Assembly (NCBI RefSeq): GCF_030441895.1
Contig: NZ_JARJAS010000017.1
Length of the DNA: 64,000 nt
DNA from: Enterococcus_D entomosocium
Lineage (GTDB): Bacteria; Bacillota; Bacilli; Lactobacillales; Enterococcaceae
Reading direction: 5' to 3' (one strand)
The notes below the pieces were generated by a model. That model did not search any database, was not told the DNA's origin, and saw only the letters and a list, made by a program, of their open reading frames with translations. A program made the translations under genes and the position numbers. Below, piece by piece: positions 58,172-64,000 of the stretch; the first letter of the stretch is position 1, and the number at the start of each line of letters is the position of its first letter.

Positions 58172-58978
58172 TTAGATCGCAAATAATTCCGTCGCTTTGT
58201 CAGGATCGGTATCAAAGACTTCAAACGTTTCTCCAACACCTAGATCATGTTCTTTCATGGTGTTGACCATCGTTAAGTGCGCCAACTCTTTCAGGTTGTT
58301 TTCTTTACTTAAATGACCAAGATAGACCCGTTTGGTGTTGTCGGTCAAGATATCCGTCATGACAAGTGCGCCATCTTCATTCGATAAGTGACCGCGATCT
58401 CCAAGAATCCGCTGCTTGAGACTCCATGGATAAGGACCCATTCGCAACATTTCTAGGTCATGGTTGCTTTCTACAAGGTATGCATCGGCGCCTTTGATAA
58501 TGCCTCGCACATGATCGCTGCAATAACCGGTATCCGTCAACATCACGAATGATTTGCCGTCTTTATGGAAACGATAAAATTGCGGCGCTGCAGCATCGTG
58601 AGAGACGCCAAAGCTTTCAATGTCCAAGTCACCCAAGGTCAGCACTTTTCCCATTTCAAAGATATGTTTTTGCTCGACAGCGACGTTACCGATCATTGGA
58701 TCCATCGCTTGCCATGTTTTTGTATTCGCATAGACATCAAGTTTGTATTTTCGTGCCAGTACTCCAACACCGTGGATGTGGTCCCGATGTTCGTGGGTCA
58801 CAAGAATGGCGTCCAAGTCTTCTGGTTTGCGCCCTACTTCATCCAATAATGAAGTGATCTTCTTGCCGCTCAAACCGGCATCCACTAAGATCCGCTTTTT
58901 ATTGCTTTCGATATAGAGCGAATTCCCTGAGCTTCCGCTGGCTAGAATACTTACTTGAAAGGCATTTTCCTTCATCAT
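58172..58978 (-). CDS. walJ: WalJ/YycJ metallo-beta-lactamase-fold hydrolase
   Basis: A 268-residue MBL-fold protein: VSILASGSSGNSLYIESNKK, the metal motif VTHEHRDHIHGVG (HxHxDH-like), LVESNHDLEMLRMGPYPW, and LGHLSKENN. YycJ is a nuclease-type MBL protein implicated in DNA-end processing and mismatch repair, encoded at the end of the wal operon in most Firmicutes. A GAGAGGAAG site lies upstream. HtrA, the frequent next gene, is absent here; an RpiR gene takes its place. Confidence 0.93.
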   Translation of the reverse strand: MMKENAFQVSILASGSSGNSLYIESNKKRILVDAGLSGKKITSLLDEVGRKPEDLDAILVTHEHRDHIHGVGVLARKYKLDVYANTKTWQAMDPMIGNVAVEQKHIFEMGKVLTLGDLDIESFGVSHDAAAPQFYRFHKDGKSFVMLTDTGYCSDHVRGIIKGADAYLVESNHDLEMLRMGPYPWSLKQRILGDRGHLSNEDGALVMTDILTDNTKRVYLGHLSKENNLKELAHLTMVNTMKEHDLGVGETFEVFDTDPDKATELFAI

Positions 58979-59033
58979 GGTTTACGTGACTTCCTCTCTG
59001 GTTGTTTCAACGAGTTCCATTATACCCGCTTTT

Positions 59034-59888
59034 TTATGGATTTTCTACCTTTTGAACGGCATTATTCGTGATGATCCGATTGCTGAAGGCATTGACCGTT
59101 TCGATTTGGATGGTGTCATCGCCATCTAATTGGAAAGCAATAAACCATGCAGGAATATACACGTTTTTTTCCCTAACCTTCAAAATCATCGTATAGGCTA
59201 ATTCCGTCCAGAGAATTTTCGAGTGACTTGGCAGCTTGTTGTTCAGATAAAGCGTATTTACTGCTTCTTTTTCTGAATAGACCGTCATCTTTTCCCTTAG
59301 AGGCGTAATATTGGAGATATGTGTTTGCGTATAACGGGCAATCTGCAGTAGATCATCCGTTTGTTCTAAGGTGATATCGATCCGACTTGAGCTGTCATTG
59401 AAAGGAATGCCTTCATACGACTGGACCGCCACCACCGTCGGATGATTGGCGTTCAAGACAGAGAGGTTTTCCAAATAGTCATATTCATCCCCAAACAGGA
59501 CTTGGTCTTTACGTTGCAAGAAACCATTGACGGTTTCTTCCGTTTGAGAATCATCACTGATATAAAAGCCATTGGTTGAGACATGAATCAACTGCTGCCC
59601 TTTGACCGTCGACCCTCTTTTGAACTGAGTATTGAGTTGCGGATTTCGTAGTTCTGCCTCAAAATCCGTCTGTTCACCGCTCAAATAATAGCCACTCAAG
59701 ACCTCGTCTGATAATTCACCAGAATACCGAATGTCCTCAGAATCGAGTCGTTGTTCGATAGGAATCGTTTGGTTTGATTGTGAAACCATCTGATGCTCGC
59801 TGCGAGCCTCACTATAAACATTGAATAAAAAGACATTCAGACCAAGAAAAGCGAGGAAAAAAATCCATTCGATTCGTTTAAAATCCAA
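59034..59888 (-). CDS. walI: WalI/YycI membrane regulator of WalK
   Basis: A 284-residue protein with one N-terminal membrane anchor (about 8-26, IEWIFFLAFLGLNVFLFNVY) and an extracellular YycI domain (for example FNDSSSRIDITLEQTDDLLQ and YIPAWFIAFQLDGDD). With WalH it modulates WalK kinase in the membrane. TTG start 59888, 8 nt after GGAGGAG. The walH stop lies directly before it. Confidence 0.93.
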   Translation of the reverse strand: MDFKRIEWIFFLAFLGLNVFLFNVYSEARSEHQMVSQSNQTIPIEQRLDSEDIRYSGELSDEVLSGYYLSGEQTDFEAELRNPQLNTQFKRGSTVKGQQLIHVSTNGFYISDDSQTEETVNGFLQRKDQVLFGDEYDYLENLSVLNANHPTVVAVQSYEGIPFNDSSSRIDITLEQTDDLLQIARYTQTHISNITPLREKMTVYSEKEAVNTLYLNNKLPSHSKILWTELAYTMILKVREKNVYIPAWFIAFQLDGDDTIQIETVNAFSNRIITNNAVQKVENP

Positions 59889-61199
59889 TTAATTCTCCTC
59901 CGTTTCTGCTAATTTTGTCATTAATGCATCATAGCTAATCCAAGACGAGTCATAATTGACATACCAAGCAGGCGTCAAATCAACCAGTGGTGCATCTTTG
60001 ATCTCCCCCCACTGATAGCCGACGATGATCTGTTGCAACAACGCTGGGTCAGCCCCTGCCGCAATCAAATCATTTTTGACTGACAAACTAGAAGGCAATT
60101 CAATCTCCGTTTCAGAAGGAATCGGCACTTGGATCGCATTCAAGCTGGCAGAAATCGTCATTTCACGACTGCCGGTCTGACCACTTTCTGAAAAAGCGAC
60201 ACTGATCACCCCCTGGCCGCCAGTACTAAAGACTGGATAGCCTTCGACGAAAACCCGATAATCCAAGTGTTTGTCTTGTTGATCAAAATAGCGGATCGTC
60301 CCAAAGTTATTGCCTAGACGAATAATGTAATCCGCACTCAACATTGCCAGATCCATTTCATCGGAACCGTCTGTGGTGGTTTCAAACTTGACTTGCTGCT
60401 GATCTTGCAAGACCGTCATGTTTTGCCCACCTTCATAATAGTAGGTATCGACACTTTCGTCGTTGATCTTGACATTTTTAGGATTGCTGAAAAAGGCTTC
60501 TCGGAACAAACTCTGAGACTGTGTCGAAGAATAGTAGCTGTATTTTTTTAGCTTGATCGAATCCTGCGTATAGTATTGATTGCTAGATCGTTCTTGATCA
60601 GTCCTCATTGCCGTCCATTCCCGAGGATTGTCTGCTAGCAAGTGTTTTACTTGGCTTTTATCCCAGTCGATCTTGCCTCGAACTACTCGTTGATGGGTAA
60701 AGTCAACAAATTGGATCGTATTTTCTTCGAGATCAAACTGGATGCGAGAAAACGGAAAATCCTCTGTTTCACTTTCGTCCTCTAAGGACAGTTCTTTATC
60801 AAAGGTTTTCTCGTAATCTTTCAAGTAAAATGTCGTATAGTAGTTTAAGGATATTCCTTGATCGACCTCTTGGGCTTTCGAAAAAGCCTGTTCTTCACCA
60901 TAGGTTCGCAGGGTCAAATCACTGATCGTTGCCTCGTTGATCACCTCTTGGATCTCTCGAATCACCGCTTCAGAGTTGGTTTCTTTGATATCCTCTTCAT
61001 CATTCCATGTTAGATATAGGGGCAAAAACAAATCGCTTTTTTGTTTGTACGTTTGAACCGAAGGATTGACGCCAGTATCTGTTTCGGTGCTGGCATTGTT
61101 GAACCCGGTCGGATTTAGCCAAATCATATAGGAGAAATAAAAACTCAATGCGATCATCACGATTAAACCTGCTCGAATGATTTTTTCTGAGATTCTCAT
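59889..61199 (-). CDS. walH: WalH/YycH membrane regulator of WalK
   Basis: About 436 residues: an N-terminal membrane anchor (about 6-25) and a large extracellular YycH domain (about 40-425, with GYPVFSTGGQGVISVAFSES and VDLTPAWYVNYDSSWISY). It forms a ternary membrane complex with WalI and WalK. ATG 61199 overlaps the walK stop (ATGA); GGAGG lies 10 nt upstream. Confidence 0.93.
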   Translation of the reverse strand: MRISEKIIRAGLIVMIALSFYFSYMIWLNPTGFNNASTETDTGVNPSVQTYKQKSDLFLPLYLTWNDEEDIKETNSEAVIREIQEVINEATISDLTLRTYGEEQAFSKAQEVDQGISLNYYTTFYLKDYEKTFDKELSLEDESETEDFPFSRIQFDLEENTIQFVDFTHQRVVRGKIDWDKSQVKHLLADNPREWTAMRTDQERSSNQYYTQDSIKLKKYSYYSSTQSQSLFREAFFSNPKNVKINDESVDTYYYEGGQNMTVLQDQQQVKFETTTDGSDEMDLAMLSADYIIRLGNNFGTIRYFDQQDKHLDYRVFVEGYPVFSTGGQGVISVAFSESGQTGSREMTISASLNAIQVPIPSETEIELPSSLSVKNDLIAAGADPALLQQIIVGYQWGEIKDAPLVDLTPAWYVNYDSSWISYDALMTKLAETEEN

Positions 61200-63037
61200 A
61201 CCCACCAATCCTCCTCATACGGTTCATACGGCAACATAATGTAAAATGTTGACCCGCGATTTTCTCGACTTTCCGCCCAAATCGCACCGCCATGAGCTTT
61301 GATGACTTCACGTGAGATCGCCAACCCTAAGCCGGTGCCTCCTTGTTGGCGGGCTCGAGCTTTATCGACTCGATAAAAACGATCAAAGATCTTCGTGAGA
61401 TCTTTTTTCGGAATTCCTAGTCCTTGGTCATTGATGCTAAGGACGATGTTGTTATGAGTCTCCATCAATTTCACCGTAATAATCCCACCATCTGGCGAAT
61501 ATTTGATGGCATTATTCATGATATTGTCGATCACTTGGATCATTTTGTCCGTATCGACTTCCACCCACAATTCTCGTTTGGTGAACTCCCGACGAATCAG
61601 ATATTTTTTGCTTTCATTCGTCACCATCATGTCAAAACGATCCAACACGAAATTAACCATCTCATTGAAATTGATATATTCCAATTGCAGTTGTGAATTG
61701 CCGCTATCCATCCGCGACAAACTCAATAGGTCATTGATCATGCGAATCATCCGATCCGTTTCATCCAAGGTCACTTTTAGAAAGTTCGGTGCAATTTCTG
61801 GATCTTTCCAAGCGCCCTCACTCAGCGCTTCGATGTAACTACGCATACTCGTTAGAGGTGTTCGCAACTCATGGGAAACATTGGAGACAAATTCTCGCCG
61901 TTCCTGCTCATTTTTTTCTTGTTCCGTGACATCATGCATTACCGCAACTAGACCGGAAATGAACCCGGACTCCCGACGGATCATGGAGAAATCAATGCGC
62001 AAGATCAAATTTGTTCCCGTCAAATCATTGCTAGGACGTTCCAAAAGCATGTCTTCAGGATTCTCCAAAAGTTTTCGCAACGTGTATTCTTCATCGATTT
62101 CCAATAACGTCAAAATCGACTGCCCGATCGCTTCTTCGTTAGTGACATTCAACAAGGACATCGCCATCTCATTGATGGTTATGACTTTGCCTCGTCGGTC
62201 GGTGGCAACTACGCCATCTGTCATGTGGGATAAGACACTATCCAAGCGATTTCGCTCGGACTCCATCGCCTCTTGAGTCTCTTCGATTCGTTCCCCTAGT
62301 TGATTGAAGGTTTCCGCCAATTGTCCCAATTCATCTTTCCCATGAATCGCGACCTTGCGGCTATAATCTCCTTTAGCGATGCGAATCGCTTGTTCCCGCA
62401 TCTCTCCAATTGGTTGGGTAATCGAACGAGATACCAATAGTGCCACAATGATCGAAATCACTGCCGCAATCAGCGAGGCGGTAACAAAAATGACCGCCGT
62501 CGTACTGACTTCATTGTACTTTGACTCTAGATTGCTCCGTAAATAAAGGGTTCCTAAAACGGTATCCCCAGTCGGTGATTGGATCGACTGGACGATATTG
62601 AACACCCGCTGACCGCTGGATTCATCATAAAGGACTTCACTGCGGTTCGTATCGTAATCACGGTAATCATTTTTTTCACCCACCGAGCCACGATCATTGA
62701 TATTGGTGGTTGCACGAATAATCCCTTGCTCATCCACCACCCGCATCTCCAAAATTTCTGAAGAGTTGGTACTCGTTAAGATTCGATTCAAGGAAGCATT
62801 CATGGAATCCCAATCCAATCCGTCATCATTATCCATGCGACTCAATTCAGAGCCTAATGTCACCACTAACGTGCTGGCCCGTGCCTCCATGTCGCGTTTG
62901 AAGGCATCGACCGTTGTTCTTTCCAATTCGCGAATAAAATACGCCCCGATAATCTGGATCGCAATCAATAAGATCAAGATAAAAGTCAGGGCGATTTTGA
63001 AGTTCACCGATTGAAAAAAGCGAACCTTATTTTTCAT
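61196..63037 (-). CDS. walK: WalK/YycG sensor histidine kinase
   Basis: A 613-residue essential kinase: TM1 (about 13-33), extracellular Cache-like domain (about 35-178), TM2 (about 180-203), HAMP (about 204-258), PAS (about 262-372, HMTDGVVATDRRGKVITINE), HisKA with phospho-accepting His389 (FVSNVSHELRTPLTSMRSYI), and HATPase with DKMIQVIDNIMNNAIKYSPD, DQGLGIPKKD, GTGLGLAI. It phosphorylates WalR to control wall hydrolases in step with growth. It follows walR by 3 bp. Confidence 0.97.
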   Translation of the reverse strand: MKNKVRFFQSVNFKIALTFILILLIAIQIIGAYFIRELERTTVDAFKRDMEARASTLVVTLGSELSRMDNDDGLDWDSMNASLNRILTSTNSSEILEMRVVDEQGIIRATTNINDRGSVGEKNDYRDYDTNRSEVLYDESSGQRVFNIVQSIQSPTGDTVLGTLYLRSNLESKYNEVSTTAVIFVTASLIAAVISIIVALLVSRSITQPIGEMREQAIRIAKGDYSRKVAIHGKDELGQLAETFNQLGERIEETQEAMESERNRLDSVLSHMTDGVVATDRRGKVITINEMAMSLLNVTNEEAIGQSILTLLEIDEEYTLRKLLENPEDMLLERPSNDLTGTNLILRIDFSMIRRESGFISGLVAVMHDVTEQEKNEQERREFVSNVSHELRTPLTSMRSYIEALSEGAWKDPEIAPNFLKVTLDETDRMIRMINDLLSLSRMDSGNSQLQLEYINFNEMVNFVLDRFDMMVTNESKKYLIRREFTKRELWVEVDTDKMIQVIDNIMNNAIKYSPDGGIITVKLMETHNNIVLSINDQGLGIPKKDLTKIFDRFYRVDKARARQQGGTGLGLAISREVIKAHGGAIWAESRENRGSTFYIMLPYEPYEEDWWV

Positions 63038-63040
63038 AGC

Positions 63041-63745
63041 TTATTCCTGTTCGGGGTTCCGCAAGTAATAGCCCACTCCGCGACGAGTAACCAAATAGTT
63101 TGGATGGCTCGGGCTGTCTTCGATTTTTTCACGCAAACGGCGCACCGTCACGTCAACGGTTCGGACATCACCAAAGTAGTCATAGCCCCAGACAGTTTGT
63201 AATAAATGTTCTCGGGTCATCACTTGACCAAGATGTTTTGCCAAGTAGTGCATCAATTCAAACTCCCGGTGCGTCAGTTCGATGGCTGCACCATTTTTAG
63301 TGACCATGTAGGCATCGGGATGAATCGTTAAATCACCAATCGTTAATTCGCTGTTGGCATTGTCGTCTGCTTCCTTCGCAGCTGCCGAGCCGCGACGCAG
63401 ATTGGCTTTGACGCGGGCCACCAATTCCCGGTTTGAAAATGGTTTGGTTACATAATCATCCGCACCAAGCTCAAGGCCTAGTACTTTATCGATTTCAGAA
63501 TCTTTGGCTGTGACCATGATGATTGGCATGTCATGGGTTTTGCGCACTTCCCGTGCAACTTCCAACCCATCCATTTTTGGTAGCATCAAATCAAGCAAAA
63601 TCAGATCAGGATCGACCTCGGCTACTTTTTCTAATGCCTCTTCTCCATCATAGGCGGTATATACTTCATATCCTTCTTTGGTTAAATTAAATTTGACGAT
63701 ATCAGAAATTGGTTTCTCATCGTCCACGACTAGGATCTTTTTCAA
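63041..63745 (-). CDS. walR: WalR/YycF response regulator
   Basis: A 234-residue OmpR-type regulator: receiver domain (about 1-120; KILVVDDEKPISDIVKFN, phospho-acceptor Asp52 in LILLDLMLP, Lys in VTKPFSNRELVARVKANLRR) and winged-helix output (about 135-232; THREFELMHYLAKHLGQVMT, YFGDVRTVDVTVRRLREKIE). The start is TTG 63745 with GAGGTG 7 nt upstream, matching the usual MKKILVVDDE N-terminus; the upstream GTG overlaps that site. First gene of the wal operon; TATAAT lies near 63778-63783 (minus strand). Confidence 0.97.
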   Translation of the reverse strand: MKKILVVDDEKPISDIVKFNLTKEGYEVYTAYDGEEALEKVAEVDPDLILLDLMLPKMDGLEVAREVRKTHDMPIIMVTAKDSEIDKVLGLELGADDYVTKPFSNRELVARVKANLRRGSAAAKEADDNANSELTIGDLTIHPDAYMVTKNGAAIELTHREFELMHYLAKHLGQVMTREHLLQTVWGYDYFGDVRTVDVTVRRLREKIEDSPSHPNYLVTRRGVGYYLRNPEQE

Positions 63746-63851
63746 AAATGTCACCTCAATTTTTTTTGGTTTCTTACTTATTATACATTATTTAAACAGG
63801 CTTTTCATCTTTCCCAAAAACCGCCGCCTTATTCTTAAGGAAAGCACAAAA

Positions 63852-63876
63852 AAAGAAAGGCACGGGGCCTTTCTTT
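63852..63876 (-). terminator. Minus-strand hairpin terminator upstream of walR
   Basis: AAAGAAAGGC (63852-63861) with GCCTTTCTTT (63867-63876), perfect 10 bp, seven T following on the minus strand. Confidence 0.75.
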
Positions 63877-63887
63877 CAGACTGTAGA

Positions 63888-63921
63888 CAAAGTACTAGTT
63901 TTTAGTGCTTTGTTTTTTTTT
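63888..63921 (+). terminator. Plus-strand hairpin terminator upstream of the right-edge gene
   Basis: CAAAGTACTA (63888-63897) with TAGTGCTTTG (63903-63912), then nine T. Confidence 0.7.
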
Positions 63922-63960
63922 ATCCGTTAAAATAAGAGTATCAATTGGAGGTGTATCCAG

Positions 63961-64000
63961 ATGCTCTCAAAACAAGATATGAGTAAACGCGCACAAATCG
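63961..64000 (+). CDS. Start of an unidentified gene running off the right edge
   Basis: ATG 63961 with GGAGGTG 7 nt upstream; the visible 13 residues are MLSKQDMSKRAQI. Too short to identify. It is divergent from walR. Confidence 0.6.
   Translation, partial: MLSKQDMSKRAQI

Noticed and set aside
1..64000. Search by eye for tRNA, rRNA, riboswitch, T-box, insertion sequence or prophage signatures
   Set aside because: None was convincingly recognised; absence by eye is not proof, and a covariance-model scan would be needed.

Overview
The window is a low-to-mid GC Firmicutes chromosome segment, most probably Enterococcus. The evidence is the walRKHIJ cluster, GroES-GroEL behind a perfect CIRCE element, PcsB-like CHAP and SH3b-NlpC/P60 secreted wall hydrolases, many PTS and 6-phospho-beta-glucosidase genes, oleate hydratase, CcpA cre sites and strong GGAGG ribosome binding sites. 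The mixture (oleate hydratase, tocopherol-cyclase-like protein, several beta-glucoside loci) would suit the E. casseliflavus/gallinarum group, but that is inference. No phage, transposase, CRISPR, rRNA or tRNA gene was recognised, so this looks like core or stable accessory chromosome.

Layout. 1-7.2 kb: the start of a DUF7662-like gene, a YigZ/IMPACT gene, a HutC-type GntR regulator, a 1408-residue double-ATPase activase/Fe-S protein divergent from a TetR regulator, and a 55-residue gene. 7.2-9.4 kb: a Zur-box-controlled set of zinc-independent ribosomal proteins (L33, S14, a 44-residue protein, L32), followed by small genes including a NusG domain II protein. 9.6-14 kb: S9 peptidase, tocopherol-cyclase-like protein, and a PadR plus membrane-protein pair. 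14-17.7 kb: a fructose-family PTS operon (EIIA, EIIBC, class II aldolase, DeoR regulator). 17.9-26.3 kb: OYE flavoprotein, HelD, PcsB-like CHAP hydrolase, a metallophosphoesterase with an apparent ATT start, an NTF2-like protein and a cold-shock protein.

26.5-32.2 kb: a beta-glucoside locus (EIIBCA, two GH1 enzymes, divergent RpiR). 32.4-43.2 kb: two lipoproteins, a zinc-ribbon membrane protein, HAD phosphatase, a MerR/GNAT divergent pair with a 19-bp-spacer promoter, oleate hydratase, the SH3b-NlpC/P60 protein and a 46-residue gene. 43.5-48.1 kb: GNAT, MazG-like, then a second beta-glucoside locus (EIIC, GH1, divergent GntR). 48.1-51.4 kb: processive GT2 synthase with a two-TM partner, a DUF697 protein and two tiny membrane proteins. 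51.6-54.4 kb: groESL and a CPBP protease. 54.5-58.1 kb: a third beta-glucoside locus (EIIC, GH1, RpiR). 58.2-63.7 kb: walR-walK-walH-walI-walJ. A plus-strand gene begins at the right edge.

How it fits together. Three loci handle phosphorylated beta-glucosides under local regulators (RpiR or GntR) plus predicted CcpA cre sites. Two of the three PTS permeases are lone EIIC proteins and must borrow EIIA/EIIB from elsewhere. The WalRK system and two candidate target-type wall hydrolases lie in the same window, and a WalR-like box precedes one of them. Many genes start with TTG or GTG; I chose starts by Shine-Dalgarno spacing, so several genes are shorter than their longest open frames. I did not identify an unmistakable new defence or mobile system. 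The best leads are the apparent ATT start, the Zur cassette with its 44-residue member, the giant activase, the MerR promoter, the repeated motif before oleate hydratase, and the paired DnaA-type boxes near 43.4 kb.
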